A stretch of 64,000 bases of DNA from a virus: positions 1 through 64,000 of IMG/VR virus record IMGVR_UViG_3300005542_000007; one strand, 5' to 3'. The notes beneath the pieces are model-generated. The model was not told the DNA's origin. It was given only the letters and a program-made list of their open reading frames with translations, and searched no databases. Shown piece after piece: positions 14,409-22,082 of the stretch (the stretch's first letter is position 1; the number at the start of each line of letters is the position of its first letter). Made by a program: the position numbers and the translations under genes.

Positions 14409-15026
14409 ATGAATAATGTAACCATAGCTTCAAATACTTCTTTCACAAGTATAGGCACAAATCCATGCCCAATTCATGGATGGCAACCTTGTAACTGTGC
14501 TGGGATTTACCAATCTTGTTGTTCCTCATGTGGACAATATTATAATGGACTTTCCCATATTTGTGGAACCTCTTACAATTACATTCAATGTAGTTTTTGT
14601 AATCAATTTTATACTCCACAGGCTGGGCATTATTGTCCAAATGTAATTGCCCCCCAGACTTGGAGCACCACTGGAACATTTCAGTTAACGGGAGTCTCTT
14701 TGAAAGAAGTGAAAGAGATTACTACTGATAATGAGTTAACATACGAATGGAATGGCGGTTCGTTTGATATGAAACTCCCATCAAAATTTAATGATTGTTT
14801 TCTTAAAGTTGGATATACATGGGCTCCTTTGTACCCTTTAATTTTCTCCGCTTTAGAGAATGACGAGAAAACTATTTCATTTCATATGGTTGTGGGAATT
14901 ACTGATAAAGTATTTGAGGGAGAGAAAGTAATTTTGAAAGCGGTTACAACGACTAAGATTGAAGACAATTTAACATTGGTGCAACTTTTGGAACGCGCTA
15001 GAGCATATTTAAAAAAGGACGCATGA
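14409..15026 (+). CDS. Cys-rich protein with DNL tail variant
   Basis: 205 aa. The first 80 residues hold about ten cysteines in repeated C-x2-C pairs with His (C-x2-H, C-S-S-C-G, C-S-F-C, H-Y-C), suggesting two or three zinc knuckles. A strand-rich domain follows. The C-terminus is E-D-N-L-T-L-V-Q-L-L-E-R-A-R-A-Y-L, a diverged form of the shared tail. First gene after the promoter-like element. Function unknown. Confidence 0.6.
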   Translation: MNNVTIASNTSFTSIGTNPCPIHGWQPCNCAGIYQSCCSSCGQYYNGLSHICGTSYNYIQCSFCNQFYTPQAGHYCPNVIAPQTWSTTGTFQLTGVSLKEVKEITTDNELTYEWNGGSFDMKLPSKFNDCFLKVGYTWAPLYPLIFSALENDEKTISFHMVVGITDKVFEGEKVILKAVTTTKIEDNLTLVQLLERARAYLKKDA

Positions 15027-15487
15027 TTCTTCCCGTTAGACTTTACACCGAAGCCGTCCTCAATGCGCCTTGTAAGCCAGTAACTGACTTCAACGACCCG
15101 GTGCTTGAACAATTGATTCAGGATCTTTTAGAATCTTGTGCTGCTTACAATGGGGTTGGGCTTGCAGCAAACCAAGTTGGAATAGATAAATCCATTTGTG
15201 TTTTGGATGTTGAAGAACGAACAAAGAAAATGGTTTTGATTAATCCCACTATTGCAATGTATAGTAAAAAGAAGCTTGTTATGCTAGAAGCTTGCTTGTC
15301 GTGTCCAGGGCTTACAGTCCAAATGAAACGTCCAGAGACTCTAGTTGTAGACGCGAATTTGCTTACTGGAGAAAAAGTTAGGTACCAGTTTACAGGATAT
15401 GACGCGAAAATAGCAGGACATGAAATCGACCATTTGTTTGGAAAAACGATTGGCAGCACTGTTAAATCTTTGCGCCCCATGGTATAG
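15023..15487 (+). CDS. def: Peptide deformylase
   Basis: 154 aa. Removes the formyl group from the N-terminal fMet of nascent proteins. All three motifs are present: G44-V-G-L-A-A-N-Q51, E89-A-C91-L-S (usual EGCLS), and H133-E134-I-D-H137, giving the Cys and two His metal ligands and the catalytic Glu. The C-terminus stops soon after motif 3, as in the short deformylases of marine phages. Overlaps its upstream neighbour (ATGA). Should be active. An initiator-like tRNA gene at 55148 makes a link to translation start plausible. Confidence 0.92.
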   Translation: MILPVRLYTEAVLNAPCKPVTDFNDPVLEQLIQDLLESCAAYNGVGLAANQVGIDKSICVLDVEERTKKMVLINPTIAMYSKKKLVMLEACLSCPGLTVQMKRPETLVVDANLLTGEKVRYQFTGYDAKIAGHEIDHLFGKTIGSTVKSLRPMV

Positions 15488-15489
15488 TT

Positions 15490-15651
15490 ATGGAAGAGTA
15501 TTGTATTTGTGGACATAGTAAATGGATTCATGAATACTTGAACGTAAGAGATATTCCAATTCATGATTTTAGTTGTTCATGTGAAATCTTCAAACTCGAT
15601 AATTTACGATTGGTAGAAGATATTGCAAAGCAAAGAAACTTAACAAACTAA
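15490..15651 (+). CDS. Mini zinc-finger protein with DNL tail (copy 8)
   Basis: 53 aa, ATG at 15490, TAA at 15649-15651. C-I-C-G-H-x4-H, then C-S-C, ending L-D-N-L-R-L-V-E-D-I-A-K-Q-R-N-L-T-N. The shortest member, and one of the few whose stop does not overlap the next start. Confidence 0.7.
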   Translation: MEEYCICGHSKWIHEYLNVRDIPIHDFSCSCEIFKLDNLRLVEDIAKQRNLTN

Positions 15652-15664
15652 GAGGAGATAAGAC

Positions 15665-15961
15665 ATGCGTGATACAACATTGTGGGGTCATTTACAAACT
15701 TTAGGAAGCTATATTCAACAGGTTGAGCAGTCAGCACGATTGGGAATTACAGGCGAAGCAGTTAGGAACGCGGCTCTGCAAGCCCTGATGATTAAAAAAG
15801 GTTTGATTACAGAAGCTGAATTAACCGAAGCTATTGGCGAAGTGATTAAAAAAGCAAACGAACCTAAGCCAGCAGAGGAAGCTCCAAAGGTTGAGCTTGC
15901 AACGCCGTCACCGGAACAAGTTCAGGCAGTAGAGAAGAGTGTCACTGAGGAACCAAAGTAA
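15665..15961 (+). CDS. Helical protein with Pro/Glu-rich end
   Basis: 98 aa with AGGAG ribosome site. Two helical segments (residues 1-60) followed by a charged Pro/Glu/Ala linker. Similar low-complexity ends occur at 6013 and 17289. No family recognised. The last base is shared with the next ATG. Confidence 0.5.
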   Translation: MRDTTLWGHLQTLGSYIQQVEQSARLGITGEAVRNAALQALMIKKGLITEAELTEAIGEVIKKANEPKPAEEAPKVELATPSPEQVQAVEKSVTEEPK

Positions 15962-16089
15962 TGGATGAACATCCGTTAGTAATTACAGTTGATGATGCAT
16001 GTTCACGATTGTATATCAACCTTTCTGATGAACAGTTAAAAGAAGTAGCACGACAAGTTGCTGAAATTTTAAAGGGGTCAAAGAAATGA
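15961..16089 (+). CDS. 42-aa hypothetical protein
   Basis: ATG sharing a base with the previous stop; TGA overlapping the next ATG (16086). A strand then an amphipathic helix (L-S-D-E-Q-L-K-E-V). Not recognised. Confidence 0.4.
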   Translation: MDEHPLVITVDDACSRLYINLSDEQLKEVARQVAEILKGSKK

Positions 16090-16610
16090 ACTGGAACCCA
16101 GAATGCTACCGTTGCCAAAATGAAGGTTGGGTAATTAATACCCTTGGAGTTTATATAGATTGCCCAGTTTGCCGCGACAGCAGGTTAGTTAGAATTTTAA
16201 AGCAAACTACCTTCAATTTAATTTTAAAGCTTTTTAAAATTTCTTCCGACTATTTGAAAAAACTCAATTGGGCTTCAGAACAAGAAATCCGGTTCGCACG
16301 ACTCTATAACGTAGAATTGGAAGGAAAGATAGAAAAAGCACAGAAGCCGCCGTTTGAAAGTTATGAAACCGTCTTTGAAACTGGTAACACGGTATTTAAA
16401 AATAAGGTGGCGTACAAGCTCATCGGTGACTACCTTGTTGGCTACACAGTTAACTTGGACCTACTACGACTTGCGATAAAAGAGCTTGTAATTCCTGAAA
16501 AGATTGAGGCTGTGTGTGTTTCACTAGAACAGGCACATGGAGCAGCGTTAATGGGAAAAGATAGGTCAGAAGATTTTTACAAAGAGTTGAACAATAATTT
16601 AAAGAATTAG
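16086..16610 (+). CDS. Zinc-knuckle helical protein
   Basis: 174 aa. The N-terminus has C8-x2-C11 and C-x2-C about 15 residues later, a DnaJ-like or rubredoxin-like zinc knuckle (C-Y-R-C ... C-P-V-C). The rest is helical and charged. No catalytic motif is visible. ATGA overlap at the start. Confidence 0.5.
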   Translation: MNWNPECYRCQNEGWVINTLGVYIDCPVCRDSRLVRILKQTTFNLILKLFKISSDYLKKLNWASEQEIRFARLYNVELEGKIEKAQKPPFESYETVFETGNTVFKNKVAYKLIGDYLVGYTVNLDLLRLAIKELVIPEKIEAVCVSLEQAHGAALMGKDRSEDFYKELNNNLKN

Positions 16611-16619
16611 GATTATTTT

Positions 16620-17276
16620 ATGTTATTTAAAAATCTAAAAAAACAAATTTGTAAGCATGGCCACGATACTTTTGTTTGTGGACGAAACAAATGGCGTGAG
16701 TGCAATGAATGTAAAAAATCTAAAAATCGTATTGATCCCAATAAAGATTCTAGAAGTAGACCCATCTGTATAAATGGTCACGACATTTCTGTTGTTGGTA
16801 GAGATGAGTGGGGAAATTGCAACACTTGTGTTATTATTCGAAAAAATATATGGGATGAAAATAACAGACATAAAATTTCTGAGGATAACAAGAAATGGAA
16901 AGAAGCACACCCAGATTATTTTAAGCAGTGGAGGGCTAAACACAGGCCCGAAAGTAATGAAAAACATAAAGAATGGATAAAAAAGCATCCAGAAGTTTTA
17001 CGAATTGCTAGGATGAAATGTAAAACAAATCGTAATATCCGCATTGTTGCTTGGACGGATTGGAAAAGTATATTAGAATTTGAAAAGAAGAAACCAACTG
17101 GCATGACAACGGACCATATTATTCCGCTTCAAAATGAGTTAGTTTGGGGTTTGCATGTTTCTTGGAATATGCAGTATTTAACTAAATCAGAAAATTCTAA
17201 GAAACATAATAAAGTAAATTTAATTGAAGTATCAGAATGGTACGGTAAGATTTTAGAAAAGGAAGGATTAAAATAA
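16620..17276 (+). CDS. HNH endonuclease, homing type (family 1, copy A)
   Basis: 218 aa. The C-terminal third has T-T-D-H-I-I-P-L, V-S-W-N-M-Q-Y-L-T and N-S-K-K-H-N, the HNH fold with the catalytic His in D-H. N-terminal C-x-H and C-x2-C groups could bind zinc. It closely resembles the gene at 22247 through the final W/Q-Y-G-K-I-L-x-K-x-G-L-K. The A/T-rich codon use and lack of overlap with neighbours fit a free-standing mobile endonuclease. Confidence 0.75.
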   Translation: MLFKNLKKQICKHGHDTFVCGRNKWRECNECKKSKNRIDPNKDSRSRPICINGHDISVVGRDEWGNCNTCVIIRKNIWDENNRHKISEDNKKWKEAHPDYFKQWRAKHRPESNEKHKEWIKKHPEVLRIARMKCKTNRNIRIVAWTDWKSILEFEKKKPTGMTTDHIIPLQNELVWGLHVSWNMQYLTKSENSKKHNKVNLIEVSEWYGKILEKEGLK

Positions 17277-17288
17277 AGGAGCTTTTAA

Positions 17289-17816
17289 ATGAATGAAGAC
17301 TTATCAAAGGGCGTAGATATTAGAGAAGAGGTAGAACAAGTTACGATCTCAAAGGCCGACTTGCAAAAAATGCAAGAAACAATAACGCTTCTTTCTCAAC
17401 AGTTTCAGAAAGAAGTGGTTCATCCAGCCGCGCCAGCCATCCAGCCAGCCCAAGCTGTTATCACAGCAGATTCCAATGCTGCCAAACCAGAAGCAGCCAA
17501 AGAAGTTATTTTAGAAGAGGTTGATGCCGCTACGCTGTTTAACCAGAATCCTTGGAGAATTGGTGCTAAAGTGCGCGTATCTGAAAAGTACCCGCAGATT
17601 CAAGGTGGAGTAAATTGGAAAGGCCGTGTGGGAACTGTTACAAAGATTACCAAAGCACCTTCAGGCGTTAAGGTTGTGGAAGTAGCTTTCGGTGATGTTC
17701 AGATTCCATTCCAGAAAGCCCACCCAACAAAGCCTGGGATTATTCAAAAGGGTTATCGCATTCAGAAAGCTATTCAGACATTCGATGACAGTTGCTTGGA
17801 ACCAGTGTACGAATAA
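17289..17816 (+). CDS. Protein with SH3/KOW-like C-terminal domain
   Basis: 175 aa. A coiled N-terminus and a Pro/Ala linker (residues about 40-75) precede a strand-rich domain with I-G-A-K-V-R-V-S ... W-K-G-R-V-G-T-V-T-K-I, the pattern of SH3-like/KOW barrels that often bind nucleic acid or protein. Ribosome site AGGAG. A related barrel sits in the giant protein at 24328. Function unknown. Confidence 0.55.
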   Translation: MNEDLSKGVDIREEVEQVTISKADLQKMQETITLLSQQFQKEVVHPAAPAIQPAQAVITADSNAAKPEAAKEVILEEVDAATLFNQNPWRIGAKVRVSEKYPQIQGGVNWKGRVGTVTKITKAPSGVKVVEVAFGDVQIPFQKAHPTKPGIIQKGYRIQKAIQTFDDSCLEPVYE

Positions 17817-18018
17817 GCCGTGGAAAGTACGTCCAGATAGTGCGGAAGATCTTTATTTTTGCATTTGTGGACACGAATTAATTCACCATTATTTAACTGG
17901 TGATGGTTGTAATTCTTGCTTTTTTGAAAGCAAGCCACAAGATAAATGGCAACACAGGTTTCAACTGGACAACTTATTTTACATCGAAGAACTTGCCAAA
18001 AAACGAGGATTGGTGTGA
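17785..18018 (+). CDS. Mini zinc-finger protein with DNL tail (copy 9)
   Basis: 77 aa from the ATG at 17785, which lies inside the preceding gene (32-base overlap); no better start is seen downstream, so the N-terminus is uncertain. C-I-C-G-H-x4-H follows about 28 residues in, then C and C, ending L-D-N-L-F-Y-I-E-E-L-A-K-K-R-G-L-V. Stop overlaps the next GTG. Confidence 0.65.
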   Translation: MTVAWNQCTNKPWKVRPDSAEDLYFCICGHELIHHYLTGDGCNSCFFESKPQDKWQHRFQLDNLFYIEELAKKRGLV

Positions 18019-18194
18019 GACTGGATTTGGATAACGTATGCATCTGTTCACACAAATTACGTTTTCATGTTGACCACGAAATTATTGGTATTGTAAAGTA
18101 TTGCGTAGGCGATGATATTTGTGTATGTCAGGATTTTAAATTGGACAATTTATCCTACATTGAAGACTTGGCGGAAGAACGAGGACTTGTGTGA
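18015..18194 (+). CDS. Mini zinc-finger protein with DNL tail (copy 10)
   Basis: 59 aa from a GTG at 18015 overlapping the previous TGA (GTGA). C-I-C-S-H-x4-H (Ser replaces Gly), then C and C-V-C, ending L-D-N-L-S-Y-I-E-D-L-A-E-E-R-G-L-V. Confidence 0.7.
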   Translation: MRLDLDNVCICSHKLRFHVDHEIIGIVKYCVGDDICVCQDFKLDNLSYIEDLAEERGLV

Positions 18195-18373
18195 TGGATG
18201 TTCTTTGTAAATGCGGGCACACACAATCCATTCATTTTCCCGAACTCAAACACTACAAGTGTGCCGGATCTTTTAATGACGGTCTAGAAATGTTAGATTG
18301 TGAATGTAAGGAATTTGATCAGGACAATTTAAGTTACGTTGAGCAGCTTGCAAAGAAAAGGAATTTGATATGA
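18191..18373 (+). CDS. Mini zinc-finger protein with DNL tail (copy 11)
   Basis: 60 aa from GTG 18191 (overlapping the stop) or ATG 18194. C-K-C-G-H-x4-H, then C-E-C, ending D-N-L-S-Y-V-E-Q-L-A-K-K-R-N-L-I. Shares 30 identical bases with copy 6. Third in a tandem run of three. Confidence 0.72.
   Translation: MMDVLCKCGHTQSIHFPELKHYKCAGSFNDGLEMLDCECKEFDQDNLSYVEQLAKKRNLI
18299..18328 (+). repeat. 30-base exact repeat shared with 12752-12781
   Basis: Second copy of the repeat described at 12752, at the same place in the paralogous gene. Confidence 0.8.
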
Positions 18374-18843
18374 TACAATGGAAACGAGAGAATATTTTTA
18401 ATTTGCTTTGTCTTTTTGGTGACGACAAACCCCATGGTTGGATGGAGTCGGTGAACTTAGGCACTCGCCTTTTCGTTCACATCCCAATTCAAAACTGCAA
18501 ATTTAAAACCCATCAAGCCAAGTTTGAAGCCTTCTTTCAAAAAGCCATTGAGTATGGTATAATTGAAATGGTCCCCACTGAATACATCGTAAAAGCGAGG
18601 ACAAAGAACAACTACATGATTTCCAAAGAGGATTACAATTACAAGCTTTCAGAAAAGGGTGATGGACTTCTTCGACAGGAACAAGCTGAAAGAGAAGAAG
18701 ACCGCGCTTTCTACTATAACATGTTCGACCGCTCTGTTGATGGAAAGTTTGGTGTTGACGCATTTGCTCCACTGACGCCAACAAACCTGAACATAAAAGA
18801 CAAGCAAGTTTATAAAGCAAAAGATTTGAAAAGGGGAATTTGA
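18370..18843 (+). CDS. Hypothetical protein, possibly winged-helix
   Basis: 157 aa, ATGA overlap. The first 110 residues have a helix-helix-helix-strand order (F-F-Q-K-A-I-E-Y-G-I-I-E-M-V-P) that resembles a winged-helix DNA-binding domain; the end is charged and unstructured. No tail motif. Internal TGGTATAAT at 18555-18563 could serve the genes downstream. Confidence 0.45.
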   Translation: MIQWKRENIFNLLCLFGDDKPHGWMESVNLGTRLFVHIPIQNCKFKTHQAKFEAFFQKAIEYGIIEMVPTEYIVKARTKNNYMISKEDYNYKLSEKGDGLLRQEQAEREEDRAFYYNMFDRSVDGKFGVDAFAPLTPTNLNIKDKQVYKAKDLKRGI

Positions 18844-18844
18844 C

Positions 18845-19156
18845 ATGAGCAACCTACATAAGTTGTTTAAAGAGTTACAAAAGTTGGATTACGATGATTT
18901 TGATTTGTTGTGTGATGCTTGGCGTGAATCTACACAAGTAAAAAACCAGTGTAAAAATATGGGAATTAAGTACAACGATAAATATTTAATTAATGCCGTG
19001 ACGAAGAGAGCAACTTCCAAATTAAATTACCCAGGAGCGGCACCCCCAATAAATCCCCCCGGACAAAATAATCGGGATAAAAAGATTCATCAGATAATTG
19101 TGGGTGACAATCTGGACATTATTGAAGAGGCCGCAAAAAAGAAAGGATTGATATGA
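18845..19156 (+). CDS. NLHKLF-type protein with DNL tail (second copy)
   Basis: 103 aa, paralogue of the gene at 13020: same S-N-L-H-K-L-F-K-E-L start and D-N-L-D-I-I-E-E-A-A-K-K-K-G-L-I end, with a different middle. In both places the copy lies a few genes after a run of mini zinc-finger genes, so the block itself may have been duplicated. Stop overlaps the protease start. Confidence 0.6.
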   Translation: MSNLHKLFKELQKLDYDDFDLLCDAWRESTQVKNQCKNMGIKYNDKYLINAVTKRATSKLNYPGAAPPINPPGQNNRDKKIHQIIVGDNLDIIEEAAKKKGLI

Positions 19157-19911
19157 TTTTAAATATACTTGCTGTCATCTTAGGAATTGCTGCGGTTATT
19201 GGAATCCACGAAGCTTCCCACATGCTTGTTTCCAAACTGTTTGGTGTAAAGGTTTTAAAATTCTCCCTGGGGTTTGGTCCAGTTATTTTCTCCAAAAAGA
19301 TTGGAGATACGCAGTACCAACTCTCCGCTCTCCCTTTGGGTGGGTACGTCCAGTGCGCTGGCGAGGACCCAGAAAGTAACGTACAGAATGGGTTTTTCAG
19401 TCTACCATGGTACAAACGTTCCCTGATAGCCCTAGCTGGCCCTGTGGCTAACCTTATCCTTGGATTTGGACTAATCTTTGCCCTCCTCGTTTTGTTCAAA
19501 GGATGGCCTATTTTAGCGGGACTGGGACAAGCGTTTAAATTGTGCTCGTTCGTTATTACAACCAGCTTAAAATGGATATTTGGAATGTTACCAGCAGCCA
19601 AAGATGCAGCACAAGGGTCTGGATTATCGGGCCCGATAATGGTGACAAAAATTCTGATGTCCTCAGCCAAAGAGGGAGCGGCACAATTTTTATTTGTCTT
19701 GTCTCTTATTTCTTTAAGCTTGGGGTTGTTTAATCTTTTCCCCATACCTGCACTTGATGGAGGCCACGTCTTTCTGTACACGCTTGAAGGTATTAGGGGC
19801 AAAAAGTTTTCGAACAAAGTGTATTTGGTATGGAATTTTGTAGGGATGCTTTTGCTGGCCAGCTTAATGTTGTACACTTGTTTTTCCGACATAACTACCC
19901 TGCTTAAATAA
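19153..19911 (+). CDS. Site-2 protease-like M50 membrane metallopeptidase
   Basis: 252 aa, five or so membrane segments. The first carries H19-E20-A-S-H23 (HExxH zinc site); a later one carries N-L-F-P-I-P-A-L-D202-G-G-H, the third zinc ligand in the LDG motif. F-S-L-G-F-G-P and L-P-L-G-G-Y-V are the conserved loops of the RseP family. It lacks the PDZ insert of RseP (about 450 aa), so it is a minimal form like SpoIVFB-type enzymes. The family cuts proteins within membranes, often anti-sigma factors. Rare in phages. Both metal motifs are intact. Confidence 0.85.
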   Translation: MILNILAVILGIAAVIGIHEASHMLVSKLFGVKVLKFSLGFGPVIFSKKIGDTQYQLSALPLGGYVQCAGEDPESNVQNGFFSLPWYKRSLIALAGPVANLILGFGLIFALLVLFKGWPILAGLGQAFKLCSFVITTSLKWIFGMLPAAKDAAQGSGLSGPIMVTKILMSSAKEGAAQFLFVLSLISLSLGLFNLFPIPALDGGHVFLYTLEGIRGKKFSNKVYLVWNFVGMLLLASLMLYTCFSDITTLLK

Positions 19912-20255
19912 TGGACCCAAAGATTATAAACGACACATTCGAAAAAGATCCACATATTTGTTCGATGTGCGAATGTGGGTCTGGAAATCATTTAATTTTC
20001 TATTCATGCCCGTTATTCAGTGGACACCCAATCTGCCAGGATTGTTGCATGGTGGATATGATGAAAGACGATATAGATACAAAAGTATCCGCGAAGTTGG
20101 GCAACCCAATAGATAAAGCAACAATCAATTCCATTTGTCGTAGCTGTGGTATGAATAACGCCTGTCAAAATCAAAAGTTGGCTGAGGATTTAGAACGAGG
20201 AGCACTAGGAGAACCCAATGGCCCAGAACAAGACGGACCTAGAAAAACGCGCTGA
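19911..20255 (+). CDS. Cys-rich zinc-binding protein
   Basis: 114 aa, ATG sharing one base with the protease stop. Contains about ten cysteines: C-S-M-C-E-C-G, C-x8-C-x2-C-C and a late C-R-S-C-G-M-N-N-A-C. Likely two zinc sites. The end overlaps the ClpP-like gene by 38 bases. Not recognised. Confidence 0.5.
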   Translation: MDPKIINDTFEKDPHICSMCECGSGNHLIFYSCPLFSGHPICQDCCMVDMMKDDIDTKVSAKLGNPIDKATINSICRSCGMNNACQNQKLAEDLERGALGEPNGPEQDGPRKTR

Positions 20256-20880
20256 CGAGGGAGAAGAAAACGCAACACCTCCTTCACCATCTCATCCTTT
20301 CGATGAGTATGCCCACAGCACGTATGAAGAACTTCTCGAAGAGAGAATCATATTGCTCAATGGTGACATTCGAGAGAATGTAATCGAGAAGGCCGCAATT
20401 CCCCTTATGAAATTGGCTCAAGAAAAAGGCCCAATACAGATTTACGTTAACAGTTATGGCGGTTCAATCAATGACAGCCAAGCCGTTGTGGACATCATTT
20501 CCACAATAGATAACCCAGTAATCACAATGGCTTTTGGGAAGGCTATGAGTGCGGCGTTTGATATTTTCGTCGCAGGGGATTATAGAATCTCATATCCCAA
20601 TACTGTATTCATGTGTCACAGTGGTGCAGCTTCTTTAGGGCTTCAAACTCTCTCCGCTATCAATGTTGAAGCGAAGCTTCATCTCCAATATTTCGAGCGT
20701 TGGGCAAAATTTTACGCTTCCCGAACCAAAGTGTCTGAGAAAGAATGGATGGAAATTCTTAATAATTCATTAAATCGATATTACTTCCCGGACGAGGCGT
20801 TGGCTAAAGGAATAGTTCACCACATAGTTAGTCCAGGAAACAAACCTCCTATGAAAAGCATTTTAAAAATGAAGTGGTAA
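20218..20880 (+). CDS. ClpP-like serine protease
   Basis: 220 aa with AGGAG site. Conserved segments: Y-V-N-S-Y-G-G-S (oxyanion loop), G-K-A-M-S111-A-A (nucleophile) and F-M-C-H134-S-G-A (histidine). The position of the third triad residue (Asp in ClpP, before R-D-x-F-x-S-x-x-E-A) reads N-N-S-L-N-R-Y-Y-F-P-D-E-A, so Asp appears replaced by Asn. It could be a Clp partner, a modifier of host ClpP, or, as in many phages, a capsid protease of the same superfamily; a separate head protease candidate exists at 49511. Confidence 0.75.
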   Translation: MAQNKTDLEKRADEGEENATPPSPSHPFDEYAHSTYEELLEERIILLNGDIRENVIEKAAIPLMKLAQEKGPIQIYVNSYGGSINDSQAVVDIISTIDNPVITMAFGKAMSAAFDIFVAGDYRISYPNTVFMCHSGAASLGLQTLSAINVEAKLHLQYFERWAKFYASRTKVSEKEWMEILNNSLNRYYFPDEALAKGIVHHIVSPGNKPPMKSILKMKW

Positions 20881-20886
20881 AAAATT

Positions 20887-21708
20887 ATGCGAAAGCCCTT
20901 AGAATTAATAAACAAAAGATTTGGTAGAATTTTAATTACTAAAAGAGTGGGTACGGATAAATGGAATCAATCTATTTGGTTGGGACAATGCGACTGTGGA
21001 AATTCTAAGATTTTTATAGGAAATAATTTAGTAAAAGGCAGATCCAACTCATGTGGGTGTTTACGAAAAGAATTAATAACTACGCACGGCATGTCCCACA
21101 CTAAATTTTATACGACATGGGAAGGTATTATTAATAGATGCACCAATCCGCGAAGCAAATGGTTTAATGATTACGGAGGTAGAAACATTCTAGTGTGCGG
21201 ATCTTGGCTTAAGTTTGAAAATTTTATGAAAGATATGTATGAATCCTATCTTTCCCACATTAAAGAGTTTGGTGAAAATAACACTTCCATTGATCGTATT
21301 GATGTTGATGGTAACTACGAGCCAAATAATTGTAAATGGTCCACTAATAGAGAGCAACAACGTAACAAAAGAGATTCTGCTAAAACCTTTAACTATGATC
21401 TTCATCTCAAGAATAAAAATAAATTAGCCTCTTTTCTGACATTATGTGTCCGGCGGATACGAAATTATCCAAGCTTTGAAATTAAGTTTGGTATTGATGT
21501 TATTGGGTTTCGAAAATATATTGAATCCCAATTTGAATCCTGGATGAATTGGGATAATTATGGAAGTGGGAAAGGTAAGTGGAACCTAGGGCATAAAGTT
21601 CCAGTTTTTAAATTCGATTTGTCCGATCCCGATGATTGTAAAAGATGCTATCATTATACAAATTTCAAACCACAGAAATGGGAAGAAAATATTCGATGGA
21701 AGAATTAA
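20887..21708 (+). CDS. HNH-like homing endonuclease (family 2, copy A)
   Basis: 273 aa. The middle has R-C-T-N-P ... Y-G-G-R-N-I-L-V-C-x3-L-K-F-E-N-F, S-I-D-R-I-D-V-D-G-N-Y-E-P-N-N-C-K-W, a frequent phage endonuclease/AP2-type module; the end has W-N-L-G-H and H-Y-T-N-F-K-P. The gene at 40036 is the same family with W-E-I-D-H, so the D of DH is changed to G here and activity may be lost. C-x2-C near the start. AT-rich and independent of neighbours. Confidence 0.65.
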   Translation: MRKPLELINKRFGRILITKRVGTDKWNQSIWLGQCDCGNSKIFIGNNLVKGRSNSCGCLRKELITTHGMSHTKFYTTWEGIINRCTNPRSKWFNDYGGRNILVCGSWLKFENFMKDMYESYLSHIKEFGENNTSIDRIDVDGNYEPNNCKWSTNREQQRNKRDSAKTFNYDLHLKNKNKLASFLTLCVRRIRNYPSFEIKFGIDVIGFRKYIESQFESWMNWDNYGSGKGKWNLGHKVPVFKFDLSDPDDCKRCYHYTNFKPQKWEENIRWKN

Positions 21709-21720
21709 AATGGTAATTTT

Positions 21721-21978
21721 ATGAAGCTCTACATTGTAACCCTCTTTGACCCTAACGGACTTTCAGATAAAATTATTAAAGTATTTTCCACAAAAGAAAA
21801 TACAGAGAAGTGGATGCGTTCTGCCAAACTAATGCACCAGGAATTGTTTGGGGATAAGACCTTTGATATTACCCAGCAATACAAGGTTAAAGAGGCAGAT
21901 TTGGACAATCTTGATTTTGTGGACCTCCTTGCCGAAGCAAGGGGTCTTGGTGCTCAAGTTAAACCTTCCCAGCCCTAG
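21721..21978 (+). CDS. Unknown protein with DNL tail and extension
   Basis: 85 aa. An alpha/beta body (M-K-L-Y-I-V-T-L-F-D-P-N) without cysteines is followed by L-D-N-L-D-F-V-D-L-L-A-E-A-R-G-L and nine extra residues. Last tailed gene of the main cluster, followed by a promoter-like element. Confidence 0.55.
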   Translation: MKLYIVTLFDPNGLSDKIIKVFSTKENTEKWMRSAKLMHQELFGDKTFDITQQYKVKEADLDNLDFVDLLAEARGLGAQVKPSQP

Positions 21979-21992
21979 TGACGAAAAACCCC

Positions 21993-22020
21993 TTAAAAAT
22001 ATAATAAAAACTGGTATTAT
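21993..22020 (+). promoter_or_regulatory. Recurrent phage promoter-like element (copy 2)
   Basis: TTAAAA at 21993-21998, 16-base spacer with ATAATAAAA and a final CTGG, TATTAT at 22015-22020, then TAGGA. It separates the small-gene region from the virion-protein region and would start transcription near 22027. Confidence 0.6.
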
Positions 22021-22082
22021 TAGGATGTATGCTGCGTTTATATATTTTAATTTAATTTTAGGAGAACAAGAAGAGAAACAAT

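Noticed and set aside
19119-19991. Long reverse-strand frame of 290 codons opposite the site-2 protease
   Set aside because: It mirrors a clearly conserved plus-strand gene, has no ribosome site or recognisable domain, and no other minus-strand gene exists in the window.
20218-20880. ClpP-like gene as the head maturation protease
   Set aside because: It lies 25 kb from the portal among non-virion genes, whereas the N-terminus of the 49511 protein has the protease pattern and the right position. Not fully excluded.
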